Assembly: GCA_021399405.1 (NCBI GenBank)
Contig: JAAFKL010000440.1
Coordinates: 1 to 12,420, forward strand
DNA length: 12,420 nt
Direction of reading: 5' to 3'
DNA from: Candidatus Heimdallarchaeota archaeon
GTDB lineage: Archaea > Asgardarchaeota > Heimdallarchaeia > Heimdallarchaeales > Kariarchaeaceae
The position numbers and the translations under genes were made by a program. Positions 1 through 7,047 of the stretch are shown one piece after another. Under the pieces are notes generated by a model. It made no database searches and was not told the origin of the DNA. It saw only the letters and a program-made list of their open reading frames with translations. How positions within the stretch are numbered: the first letter of the stretch is position 1; the number at the start of each line of letters is the position of its first letter.

Positions 1-1184
1 CCTACTAGTGTGCTAGCTATTGAAAATTGCTCAGCTAATATCCCTGATCCAAAAGTTGCAATTGCATTGAATGTCATCATGTATGATATAGTCGCACTAT
101 ACGCCCTCCCTCTGATTTCATTTGGTACAGTCTCAGCAAAAACTGCATTGACTGCAAGATTAGAAAGACCACTACCAAAACCAAATCCTATTCCAATTAA
201 ATAAAGTATTGAAACTGAGTTGACAAAATAAAAAGATATCAAATATCCACCCATACCAAGAGAACCAATAATTATTGCAAATCTTCTTCCAATTTGTTTT
301 TCGAATTTTCCAAAAGTCAGATTACCCATAATACTCCCAAATGCGATTAATGCCCCAATTAAGCCGTACTCTTTTTGTGCTTGCGATTCCATCTCTTGTG
401 AGCCTTCATGTAAGTTTTCAAAAACGAAAGGATATACTAATGTGGCTGAGAACGCAGCTCCAACCATAGTAATACCAAAAAGGATGATTAATTTATTTAT
501 TGTAGGCTCTGTTAGTAAATAAGAAATTCCCTGTTTCAAATCATTGAAAATTATTCCTAAATTGAGTTTTTCAGAATCATTAATAGCAGAAGGTATGGTT
601 GCAAAGAATATGAATATTGCAGAGAAAATAAATAAACTGCTGATTAATATGAAAGTATATTTTCCAAATAATACATAAATGTAAGCTCCAGCAATCGGGC
701 CGATTATCGCCATTGTTTGGAACAGTAATTGAGATACCGAAATCGCTTTCACATACAATTTAGGACCGGTAATTTCGGGAATTGCTGCACTTCTTGGTGC
801 TGCAAATGACGAAGAAGCGACACCTACAAGGAATGAAATTATCATTAACCCGTAAATATTCTCTGTAAACATGATAAGAAATATTGAAATTGTCCTGAGC
901 AGATCTGAAAAAATCATTATGGCTTTTCGACTAATTCTATCCGCTAGTACTCCAACGATGGGACCTACAATAATCCAAGGTACTATTTGGATGGCAAGAA
1001 TTAATGTGGTTTGAAATATAGATCCCGTAAATGAGAATACATACAATAGCAAACTAATTCTAAGTACCCCATCCCCTAAATTTGAGAAAAACTGACCTGT
1101 TAATAATTTAGTAAAATCCTTATTCTTGAAAACATCGGTAAATGACACACTATCTCTTGTATTGGTCAATTTCTCAGATCCCAT
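1..1184 (-). CDS. MFS exporter, 3' end cut by window edge
   Basis: Reading the minus strand from the ATG at 1184 gives 394 uninterrupted codons that run off the left edge, so the C-terminus is missing. The product is a polytopic membrane protein of the major facilitator superfamily, closest in look to the MFS_3 / EntS-MefA-like drug and siderophore exporters. Near residue 31 it has the family opening QFFSNLGDGVLRIS. Motif A, GVLADRISRK, is at residues 78-87, and a degenerate repeat of it (GKFEKQIGRRFA) opens the second half. About ten hydrophobic helices are visible, against 12 expected for a full protein of roughly 410-430 residues. An in-frame TAA lies two codons before the ATG, which fixes the start; there is no clear Shine-Dalgarno site. 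The gene runs in the same direction as the TPR gene upstream, separated by 203 bases. Substrate is unknown; proton-driven efflux is the family inference. Confidence 0.9.
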   Translation of the reverse strand, partial: MGSEKLTNTRDSVSFTDVFKNKDFTKLLTGQFFSNLGDGVLRISLLLYVFSFTGSIFQTTLILAIQIVPWIIVGPIVGVLADRISRKAIMIFSDLLRTISIFLIMFTENIYGLMIISFLVGVASSSFAAPRSAAIPEITGPKLYVKAISVSQLLFQTMAIIGPIAGAYIYVLFGKYTFILISSLFIFSAIFIFFATIPSAINDSEKLNLGIIFNDLKQGISYLLTEPTINKLIILFGITMVGAAFSATLVYPFVFENLHEGSQEMESQAQKEYGLIGALIAFGSIMGNLTFGKFEKQIGRRFAIIIGSLGMGGYLISFYFVNSVSILYLIGIGFGFGSGLSNLAVNAVFAETVPNEIRGRAYSATISYMMTFNAIATFGSGILAEQFSIASTLV

Positions 1185-1241
1185 AAATTAATAACAACGC
1201 GAGAGAGTAAAGAAAACTATGCTATTGTAACCATTCTCACA

Positions 1242-1282
1242 TTGATGTATTAATAAATCACCCTCTTACCCATTTTGATGTA
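1242..1282. repeat. Direct repeat TTGATGTA, two copies 33 bp apart
   Basis: TTGATGTA occurs at 1242-1249 and 1275-1282, and the similarity continues into the AT-rich bases that follow (ATTAATA in one copy, TTAATA after one extra A in the other). A 33-bp period is about three helical turns, so a protein could bind both copies on one face. The position upstream of the MFS gene suggests an operator, but this is inference from placement only. Confidence 0.35.
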
Positions 1283-1324
1283 ATTAATATAATATTTATT
1301 TTATCCAATTTTGCATTACATAGT

Positions 1325-1344
1325 CTAATCTATTATTCGATTAG
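1325..1344 (-). repeat. Small inverted repeat downstream of TPR gene
   Basis: CTAATC at 1325-1330 pairs with GATTAG at 1339-1344 across an 8-base loop. It begins 43 bases past the TPR stop codon. It is not followed by a run of T on the minus strand, so a terminator role is only a possibility. Confidence 0.25.
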
Positions 1345-1387
1345 CCTTCAGAGAAGAAATTATCAGTTTTACCTAAGATATTAACTA

Positions 1388-3355
1388 TCAATTATTTTTT
1401 TCTATCTTCAAAAAAATAGTTGAAGCGATTTCATCAATTTTCGATTTTGTCTGACGTGAAAGTGCTGTCAAATTCGGAAGCCCCTGAGCCAATTGTTGAT
1501 TTATGAATTTAATTGTTTTGATTTTCTCAATTTCTTCGCTAAATTTAGATAATTGGATAAGAGGGTTTCCTGCTTCTCCATTGTAAGCATAAACATAAGT
1601 CAGTTCGATACTTTTCTTTGACAATATCACATTATCAGAAAAGTGGAGTTTGTCCATGGAAACGTCATTGGATAATACTTCCTTTCCAAACATTTCCAAT
1701 GCTGCAAATAAATTTGATATCAGAATTTCGTTATAATTGGCATCTGAAGAATCTTCAAATCGTTTGGTATATAATGGCATACCAGATGGCTGTAAGATAA
1801 TTAAGAACAAAGGCTTAATATAATCTTCAAGGATATCATAGAGCCGATTGTTCAATACTTGTTTTAATAGTCTTTTAAATCCTGAATTATGAATCATATC
1901 AGTTAATGGTGTATTTTGATTTTTAAAATCCTCCCAGTATGGTATTTCGTCATTGATTCTTGCCAGTTGTAATTTCACAATCTCGGATATTGTCGTCATC
2001 CCTTTTGCATCCGCATCAACCAACGACGATTGCAAAAGTTTCTTTGCTTCATCAAACTTTCCAGCAATTAAGAGAAGTCTCGATTTTAAGAGACCAGTAT
2101 TGACTTTTACTAACTGTAATCCTCTTTCTTCTGCAGTTTCCATTAATCCATCTATAATTTCTTCGATTCTATTAATTATCTCAAGAGAACCAAATGCAAA
2201 AAAATCTTCCAATAGAAGATCTATATGTGCGTATCGTGCAAATATAGTAAATTGATAATCAATCACTGGTTCTCTTGCAATTTCTTCTAAAATAGACAGA
2301 GCCTTGGCTTTTTCCTTAATGCGAGGTGTCATACCTAGAGTAACTGCCGAGGATATATTAGACAAGAGTTTTATTAGACTCTGTTGATCATCAAGAATAG
2401 AATATTTATCAAAATAAATTTTTGCTAACGAAGAATCTTCTTTTAACACTGCTGATTGAATAATATTGAAGTAGATAACAGCTAGTAAAAGTTGATTTTG
2501 AGTCTTTTGGTGAACTTGCTCCGATAAAAAGAAATATTTCAATGCTAGATCTGGTTGGTTTCTTGAATGGTATACTAAACCGAGATTATTGGTAATTATT
2601 TCATAGAATACTCTTGTTTCATATTTATCGTACATACTCAATGCCTGTAAACCATAATTGAGTGAATCATCGATCTCTCCCAACCAGTAAGTTGAAGCGC
2701 ACAGACCACTATCACATCGGAGAATTCCAATAATATCACCATACTCTTGAAATATTTTCAATGCTTTCTGAAATCTTTCAGAAGATTGATTGAATTCAGC
2801 AAGATATGCAAGATAAGTCGCTTCGGAAACTAGTAACCTTGCATACCATAACTTATTACCTGAGGTGACTTCTGAGGAGTGGTACAAATTCAGACCCTGC
2901 TTTACAAGTATCATGCCTTCTTCAAGTCTACGCATTTTTAGTTCTATATCGCCTTTGACAAATAGAAAAGCCATTTGATCTTCCTGAGTATTATAATTTT
3001 TAATACTATCCTCTTTCAATAGTTGTTCTACATCTTTGTATGCTCCTTTGTAAATCAAGATATAATATGTAACTAGTTTGTATGTTGTTGAAGACCTTTC
3101 GTAACCCTGAATGATATCATCCGCTTCCTCAAATTTTCCCAAGAATAGAAGCGACTGTAAATCACGCATAGATTTTAATTTTTTTTTTTTAAATAAACTG
3201 TTTTCACTTATGATTTCAATTGGTTTGGCTTTTCGAAAAAATTGGTATGTTTGTCCATTTTGTGAAATATTAATTTTATATCCCTTTGGCATTAATATCG
3301 ACTGATCAATGTAAATATTAGACACTACTAGGGCTTTATATAATTTGTTAGGCAT
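1388..3355 (-). CDS. TPR-repeat protein with C-terminal longin/roadblock-like domain
   Basis: A 655-residue, probably cytosolic protein with no signal peptide or membrane helix. Residues 1-55 form a strand-rich N-terminal part that I do not recognise. Residues 60-470 are helical pairs of tetratricopeptide type: LQSLLFLGKFEEADDII near 66-82, a stretch at 188-205 with FQKALKIFQEYGD, 258-281 with LGLVYHSRNQPDLALKYF, and 424-442 with SRLLLIAGKFDEAKKLL. Residues 515-605 change character. LFLIILQPSGMPLYTKRF, then LISNLFAALEMFGKEVL, then LTYVYAY match the beta-hairpin, long helix, strand pattern of longin/roadblock-type domains common in Asgard proteins; this is inference. TPR arrays are protein-binding scaffolds, so a regulatory or GTPase-linked role is possible but unproven. 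A run of 12 A encodes the four lysines at 56-59. Start is uncertain: ATG at 3355 has no Shine-Dalgarno site, and GTG (codon 11) or ATG (codon 22) are alternatives. Confidence 0.85.
   Translation of the reverse strand: MPNKLYKALVVSNIYIDQSILMPKGYKINISQNGQTYQFFRKAKPIEIISENSLFKKKKLKSMRDLQSLLFLGKFEEADDIIQGYERSSTTYKLVTYYILIYKGAYKDVEQLLKEDSIKNYNTQEDQMAFLFVKGDIELKMRRLEEGMILVKQGLNLYHSSEVTSGNKLWYARLLVSEATYLAYLAEFNQSSERFQKALKIFQEYGDIIGILRCDSGLCASTYWLGEIDDSLNYGLQALSMYDKYETRVFYEIITNNLGLVYHSRNQPDLALKYFFLSEQVHQKTQNQLLLAVIYFNIIQSAVLKEDSSLAKIYFDKYSILDDQQSLIKLLSNISSAVTLGMTPRIKEKAKALSILEEIAREPVIDYQFTIFARYAHIDLLLEDFFAFGSLEIINRIEEIIDGLMETAEERGLQLVKVNTGLLKSRLLLIAGKFDEAKKLLQSSLVDADAKGMTTISEIVKLQLARINDEIPYWEDFKNQNTPLTDMIHNSGFKRLLKQVLNNRLYDILEDYIKPLFLIILQPSGMPLYTKRFEDSSDANYNEILISNLFAALEMFGKEVLSNDVSMDKLHFSDNVILSKKSIELTYVYAYNGEAGNPLIQLSKFSEEIEKIKTIKFINQQLAQGLPNLTALSRQTKSKIDEIASTIFLKIEKNN
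3335..3344 (+). promoter_or_regulatory. TATA box of DoxX gene, inside the divergent TPR gene
   Basis: TTTATATAAT is a near-ideal archaeal TATA box. Transcription would be expected to start about 25 bases downstream, near 3366. That leaves a short leader containing GAGGT at 3372-3376, six bases before the ATG at 3383. The box overlaps codons 4-7 of the oppositely oriented TPR gene. Confidence 0.6.
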
Positions 3356-3382
3356 AAAATCAAATATAACAGAGGTTTTGAC

Positions 3383-3805
3383 ATGATTGACTTAAACAAT
3401 ATATTTAACCCAGAAACTGATTTCGCACTATTACTCTTACGCTTGAGCTTTGGCTTCTTAATGTTCTTACATGGGATCCCTAAATTCAAAGGACATGAAG
3501 GGACTGCAAATTTCTTCAAAATTATGGGAATACCGTTTCCAAAACTTAATGCGTGGATTTCCTTTGCCGTTGAAACCGTTGGTGCTGTATTTATAGTACT
3601 CGGACTTTATACACAAATTGCAGCATTTATCTTGGTAGGAAATATGGCTGTCGCTGTTTATGTACAAGCTGTAAAGGAGAAAATAACATTGATAAATGAC
3701 AATGGACAAAGTGGATGGGAATTACCTTTGATGTTCTTAATTGTATTCTTGGGAATCTTTTTGGTAGGTCCAGGGAGTTATTCTTTGGATCAACAAATTT
3801 TCTAA
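3383..3805 (+). CDS. DoxX-family membrane protein
   Basis: A 140-residue membrane protein with four predicted helices at about 14-32, 55-75, 78-97 and 112-129, the usual size and layout of DoxX proteins. Family features visible are LLLRLSFGFLMFLHGIPKF in helix 1 (residues 17-35), ETVGAVFIVLGLYT in helix 2 (64-77), and a C-terminal GPGSYSLD (129-136). DoxX relatives include the small subunit of a thiosulfate:quinone oxidoreductase in Acidianus and bacterial DoxX proteins linked to oxidative stress. With no DoxA-like partner beside it, this copy is better left as DoxX-like than as the quinone reductase subunit. The start is supported by GAGGT at 3372-3376 and the TATA box at 3335-3344. It is divergent from the TPR gene with only 27 bases between the start codons, and is probably monocistronic. 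Confidence 0.85.
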   Translation: MIDLNNIFNPETDFALLLLRLSFGFLMFLHGIPKFKGHEGTANFFKIMGIPFPKLNAWISFAVETVGAVFIVLGLYTQIAAFILVGNMAVAVYVQAVKEKITLINDNGQSGWELPLMFLIVFLGIFLVGPGSYSLDQQIF

Positions 3806-3858
3806 TTAATTATAATAGATTATCATCCTTTGTACCATAAAATTAACTCATTTTAACT

Positions 3859-3903
3859 CCAAAGTGTAAGCATTTTATTTTAAGTTTTAATTCTAAACTT
3901 TGG
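3859..3903. repeat. Inverted repeat upstream of ABC-2 operon
   Basis: CCAAAGT (3859-3865) and ACTTTGG (3897-3903) are perfect complements separated by 31 bases. It lies about 50 bases upstream of the operon's TATA-like box. It could be a regulator site or chance; the long AT-rich spacer argues against a simple terminator hairpin. Confidence 0.3.
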
Positions 3904-3955
3904 GTACTAGTAAATATTTTACAGTTAATAGTCCAAGGTTGGATTTTATGACCCC

Positions 3956-3965
3956 TTTTAATAAA
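3956..3965 (+). promoter_or_regulatory. TATA-like box of the ABC-2 exporter operon
   Basis: TTTTAATAAA is centred about 25 bases before the ATG at 3985. There is no Shine-Dalgarno site between them, which is the geometry of a leaderless archaeal transcript. Confidence 0.5.
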
Positions 3966-3984
3966 GAAAAACTACTTACTATTT

Positions 3985-4944
3985 ATGACACAAGAAGTTC
4001 TAAGAGCAACCGGTGTTAAAAAAGCCTACGGGGATAATGTAGCCCTCAAGGATGTAAATTTTGATTTAAAGCGTGGGGAAATTCATAGCTTATTAGGTCC
4101 AAATGGTGCAGGTAAGACTACCCTCATCAAAATTATGAGTACTTTACTAACTAAGGACGAAGGAGAAGTAAATGTCCTTGGATTTGATCTGGATAAGAAT
4201 GAAAATCAGATTAGACATGTTCTGGGCTATGTAGGTCAAGATAGTGAGAGGTCCGCTTATGCTCGACTCACACCCGCAGAAAATTTAAGGTTCTTCGGTT
4301 CGTTAAGAGGCCTTTCAAAGGATATGATTGACGAAAAAATCTACCGTTTTGCTGATATGTTGGATTTCAATGGTAATATGGATAAACAGTTCATGCATTT
4401 ATCTGGAGGTCAAAAACAGGCTGTTGTGATCATGAGAGCTATGTTACATGATCCTCCTATTCTCTTATTAGATGAACCAACCAAGGGATTGGATCCCATA
4501 ATTGCGAAGAAAATTAGAGCCTTTCTTAGAGATCTTGTCGATAAAGAAGACAAAACAATTTTACTCACCTCGCACATACTATCTGAGGTCGATGAGCTTA
4601 GTGATCGAGTGTCACTTATACATGGGGGAACAATTCCTGTAACAGGCAAACCATCTGACCTTAAGGCCAGTGTAGGAGCCCAAGAATTTATTGAACTTGA
4701 ATTAGGTCTGTCAGCAAATGGAATTGTTGACAAACTCGCTCAATTAGAACCAGTAATTAATCATAAACGAGCAAATGATGAATGGATTTCTTTTGGTGTC
4801 ACAAATTTCTTTGAAGGTGCACAAGCAATCATGGAAGTTCTCAAATTAGAGGGTTTAAAACCAGGTTTCAAACATCATACGGTAAGCCTCGAAGATGCAT
4901 TTATCCACCAAATAGGTGTTCTTGATGAAAAATTCGAACATTAG
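3985..4944 (+). CDS. ABC-2 exporter ATPase subunit (DrrA-like)
   Basis: A 319-residue cytoplasmic ATPase that powers export by the two permeases encoded directly downstream. All nucleotide-binding motifs are intact: Walker A GPNGAGKT at 38-45, Q-loop glutamine 85, signature LSGGQ at 139-143, Walker B ILLLDEP at 159-165 with catalytic E164, D-loop GLD at 168-170, and switch histidine 197. The residues after about 230 form the C-terminal extension usual in the daunorubicin-resistance (DrrA/CcmA) type of ATPase. The length is normal for that group. The start follows a TATA-like box at leaderless spacing. The stop codon overlaps the Shine-Dalgarno site of the first permease, so the three genes are translated from one message. 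The substrate cannot be read from sequence; drug, lipid or metabolite export are all possible. Confidence 0.93.
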   Translation: MTQEVLRATGVKKAYGDNVALKDVNFDLKRGEIHSLLGPNGAGKTTLIKIMSTLLTKDEGEVNVLGFDLDKNENQIRHVLGYVGQDSERSAYARLTPAENLRFFGSLRGLSKDMIDEKIYRFADMLDFNGNMDKQFMHLSGGQKQAVVIMRAMLHDPPILLLDEPTKGLDPIIAKKIRAFLRDLVDKEDKTILLTSHILSEVDELSDRVSLIHGGTIPVTGKPSDLKASVGAQEFIELELGLSANGIVDKLAQLEPVINHKRANDEWISFGVTNFFEGAQAIMEVLKLEGLKPGFKHHTVSLEDAFIHQIGVLDEKFEH

Positions 4945-4949
4945 AGGTG
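4944..4949 (+). promoter_or_regulatory. Shine-Dalgarno site of first permease, overlapping the ATPase stop codon
   Basis: GAGGTG begins at the last base of the ATPase TAG stop (4942-4944) and lies seven bases before the ATG at 4957. It supports that start and coupled translation. Confidence 0.7.
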
Positions 4950-4956
4950 TTTTATT

Positions 4957-5826
4957 ATGGCAACAATAACAGAAATAAATCCCTATAATCCAGTACTTTC
5001 AGATTTATCATTATCCAAGCCCACTTCATCAATTGGTGTAATGACAGCAACTATAAAGAAAGAATTAATCATGCTCAAACGATATAAAGCGAATTTACTT
5101 GGTCAATTAATTAGGACACTGCTTTTCATACTTGTCTTTTGGTTTTTTGCCTCAGCATTGGAATTTAATGATTTTTTTGATAACAGCAAAAAGACAGTGT
5201 TTCTATTCTATTTAGCCGGTTTTTCATTGCTAATGTATGATTCTGTAGCTCTTTGGTCACCGTTCCAAACTGTACAGACAGACTTGATGAATGGTACTCT
5301 TGAGAGTATATATTCCAGCCCCTCTCCTAGATATGCATATTTCATGGGGAGTGTAATTGCTCAAGCAATAATCAGTACATTCTTTTTTATCCCAATATTT
5401 GTAACCGTAATTTATATTGGTGGCGTAACTGCAATAAATATTGGTATGTTGGTGATTGCTGTACTACTAGTAGTAGCTACCCTATCCTTTTTTGGGGTAA
5501 TTATAGCGCTTTTAGCCATCATGTATAAACAGGTCAATTCACTTGTAGGGCTTCTTGGGACTTTATTTACATTTATCTCAGGGATGTTTATGCCGTTATC
5601 TGCTTTCCCCAAAGCCCTCCTCTATTTTTCATATATATTTCCATATACATGGGGAATTGAGTTAATGAGGTACTACTCCTTCAACACTAATTGGGAAACG
5701 GTATACCCAATTTGGATTGTATGGTCAGTAATGATCCTTACGGCTGTATTTTACTTCCTCGTTTCTCTAAAATTGCTGAAGAAAGTAGAAAAATATGCTA
5801 AGAAGCAGGGGTTGCATATTTTATAG
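4957..5826 (+). CDS. ABC-2 type permease, copy 1
   Basis: A 289-residue integral membrane subunit of the exporter. A cytoplasmic N-terminus of about 45 residues ends in RYKANL (42-47). Six membrane helices follow at about 49-66, 82-100, 128-153, 160-189, 195-213 and 250-273, the standard ABC-2 fold. Conserved family patches are the NGTLESIYSSPSPRYAYF stretch (112-129) in the coupling region and SGMFMPLSAFP (208-218) before the last helices. It is a clear paralogue of the next gene. Both begin MATIT, share RYKANL, NGTLE, the RYYSF patch near 238, and nearly the same ending (KVEKYAKKQGLHIL here). Twelve bases separate it from the ATPase gene and eleven from the second permease, so the complex is most simply a heterodimer of permeases on an ATPase dimer. 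Confidence 0.92.
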   Translation: MATITEINPYNPVLSDLSLSKPTSSIGVMTATIKKELIMLKRYKANLLGQLIRTLLFILVFWFFASALEFNDFFDNSKKTVFLFYLAGFSLLMYDSVALWSPFQTVQTDLMNGTLESIYSSPSPRYAYFMGSVIAQAIISTFFFIPIFVTVIYIGGVTAINIGMLVIAVLLVVATLSFFGVIIALLAIMYKQVNSLVGLLGTLFTFISGMFMPLSAFPKALLYFSYIFPYTWGIELMRYYSFNTNWETVYPIWIVWSVMILTAVFYFLVSLKLLKKVEKYAKKQGLHIL

Positions 5827-5830
5827 GAGG
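5825..5830 (+). promoter_or_regulatory. Shine-Dalgarno site of second permease
   Basis: AGGAGG overlaps the TAG stop of the first permease (5824-5826) and lies seven bases before the ATG at 5838. It is a full-strength archaeal ribosome binding site and fixes the start. Confidence 0.75.
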
Positions 5831-5837
5831 AATTGAG

Positions 5838-6704
5838 ATGGCAACAATCACAACACAACAAAACCCTATAACACAGACTCAAGACCTTGGATTTTCAAGA
5901 CCGACATCATTTTTGAGTACAATCAAAACAACAATAGTAAGAGACCTTAGGATTACTATGAGATATAAAGCGAATCTAATTGGTGGATTGATCCAAATAA
6001 TCATTTTCATGTTTATTTTTGGATTATTTGCTACTGCAGCAACTTTTAGAGGTATGGATTTAACATCTGCTGAAATTTACACATTCTACCTTTCTGGTAT
6101 GACACTCATGTTTTTCGGTGATGTGGTACTTTATTCAACTGTACTAACTGTAAATAAAGAATTATACAACGGAACATTGGAATTTGTATATTCGGCACCT
6201 TCAAGCAGGTATGCATACTTTCTTGGTGGGATATTAGCTGATTTCCTAATTCATTTAATATTTTACATACCACTTTTTACTGCTCTTGTGATTTATGCAG
6301 ATATTGCAATTGTCAATCTGGGAACTATTTTGCTGATTACCACATTATTCCTTGTCGTATTAGCTCCAATGGGCGTAATGATTGCTATGAGTGCTATTAT
6401 GTGGAAACAAGTAGGTCAGATAACTGCAATAGTCAGTATTGTTATGCAATTCATGAGCGGAATTTTCCTTCCAGTAAGTACATTACCCGTTGCTGCTCAA
6501 TATATTTCATATCTACTTCCATTCACATTTGCGTTAGATCTCGTAAGATATTATTCATTTGATGGTAATTGGGATTCCCTTGTTCCAAGAGAATATGAAT
6601 TTGCAATACTATTAATCTATGGAGTAATTTATGCTATAGCAACAAAATATTTACTTAGCAAAGTTGAAACATATGCAAAAACAAAAGGTCTGCACTTAAT
6701 ATGA
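5838..6704 (+). CDS. ABC-2 type permease, copy 2
   Basis: A 288-residue membrane subunit with the same six-helix ABC-2 layout as the gene before it. Matching landmarks are RYKANLIG at 42-49, NGTLEFVYSAPSSRYAYF at 111-128, MSGIFLPVSTLP at 206-217, RYYSFDGNW at 237-245 and the ending KVETYAKTKGLHLI. The alignment with copy 1 is collinear from first to last residue, which indicates a tandem gene duplication followed by divergence into two specialised half-channels. The termini are better conserved than several membrane helices, suggesting a constraint at the ATPase interface or in targeting. It is the last gene of the operon. Confidence 0.92.
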   Translation: MATITTQQNPITQTQDLGFSRPTSFLSTIKTTIVRDLRITMRYKANLIGGLIQIIIFMFIFGLFATAATFRGMDLTSAEIYTFYLSGMTLMFFGDVVLYSTVLTVNKELYNGTLEFVYSAPSSRYAYFLGGILADFLIHLIFYIPLFTALVIYADIAIVNLGTILLITTLFLVVLAPMGVMIAMSAIMWKQVGQITAIVSIVMQFMSGIFLPVSTLPVAAQYISYLLPFTFALDLVRYYSFDGNWDSLVPREYEFAILLIYGVIYAIATKYLLSKVETYAKTKGLHLI

Positions 6705-6742
6705 TTGTACTAATACCCACTCAGTTGGTTCTCAACCTCGTT

Positions 6743-6766
6743 TAACTAACAATCAAATAATAGTTA
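6743..6766 (+). repeat. Inverted repeat after the ABC-2 operon
   Basis: TAACTA at 6743-6748 and TAGTTA at 6761-6766 are complementary across a 12-base spacer, about 40 bases after the second permease. They are followed by five T at 6776-6780. This could help end the operon transcript, though the T run also belongs to the next promoter. Confidence 0.3.
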
Positions 6767-6775
6767 CAAAATAAG

Positions 6776-6787
6776 TTTTTATTTTAA
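6776..6787 (+). promoter_or_regulatory. TATA-like box of the DUF4177-like gene
   Basis: A T-rich element, TTTTTATTTTAA, is centred about 25 bases before the ATG at 6806. No Shine-Dalgarno site intervenes, again suggesting a leaderless message. Confidence 0.4.
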
Positions 6788-6805
6788 TTCACACATTTTA
6801 ATTTT

Positions 6806-6985
6806 ATGCCAACTTGGGAATATAGATATCTATATGATAGAGCTAATACAAATAACAAAGAAATTGAAGAAAAACTAAATGATCTTGGAAGGGCAGGGTG
6901 GGAGCTTGTGACTGTCATTTTTGGTACCGGGAATCATCCAGACCAATCGAAAATTCACTCATACATTTTTAAGAGAACTAGATAA
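6806..6985 (+). CDS. Small DUF4177-like protein (59 aa)
   Basis: A 59-codon gene starting MPTWEYRYLYD and ending YIFKRTR. The pattern is that of DUF4177: an opening W-E-Y strand, a helix IEEKLNDLGRAGWELV (residues 20-35) containing the family's L-N-x-L-G-x-x-G-W-E-L core, and a final strand ending in F-K-R. It is predicted to be a small cytosolic alpha/beta domain with no membrane segment. DUF4177 has no established function. A TATA-like box sits at leaderless distance, and the gene lies about 100 bases after the ABC-2 operon and 62 bases before the next gene in the same direction. An overlapping ORF in another frame (6921-7124) has no family features. Confidence 0.8.
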   Translation: MPTWEYRYLYDRANTNNKEIEEKLNDLGRAGWELVTVIFGTGNHPDQSKIHSYIFKRTR

Positions 6986-7018
6986 AAACGTTCTCGAATT
7001 TTATTCAACTGATAAAGG

Positions 7019-7028
7019 TTTAAAAAAT
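7019..7028 (+). promoter_or_regulatory. TATA-like box of the DUF1295-like gene
   Basis: TTTAAAAAAT is centred about 25 bases before the ATG at 7048, and there is no Shine-Dalgarno site. The spacing fits a leaderless transcript independent of the DUF4177-like gene. Confidence 0.45.
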
Positions 7029-7047
7029 CTAATTCAAATCTTATTAT

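Larger units (their letters stand above)
1185..1387. other. Intergenic region upstream of MFS gene with direct repeats and small hairpin
   Basis: The region separates the TPR stop codon from the MFS start codon, both on the minus strand. It contains two direct copies of TTGATGTA (1242-1249 and 1275-1282), each followed by an AT-rich TTAATA-like stretch that could serve as a minus-strand TATA box. The one at about 1290-1306 or 1246-1259 would give an MFS leader of roughly 85 or 45 bases. A 6-bp inverted repeat with an 8-base loop lies at 1325-1344, downstream of the TPR gene. No small gene is supported here. Confidence 0.4.
3806..3984. other. Intergenic region between DoxX and ABC-2 operon
   Basis: No gene is visible. 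T-rich tracts at about 3870-3895 may end DoxX transcription in the archaeal oligo-T manner. A 7-bp inverted repeat (CCAAAGT at 3859-3865, ACTTTGG at 3897-3903) has a 31-base spacer and flanks that T-rich stretch. The promoter of the ABC operon sits at the right end. Confidence 0.4.

Noticed and set aside
10..204. 64-codon plus-strand ORF
   Set aside because: Antisense shadow of the MFS transporter, whose continuous 394-codon frame with family motifs explains this stretch.
1953..2255. 100-codon plus-strand ORF
   Set aside because: Antisense to the TPR gene, low complexity, no start signals.
3467..3709. 80-codon minus-strand ORF
   Set aside because: Antisense to DoxX, which has a clear family pattern, TATA box and Shine-Dalgarno site.
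6728..6738. GGTT-CTC-AACC hairpin after the second permease
   Set aside because: Only four base pairs and not followed directly by T residues; too weak to call a terminator.
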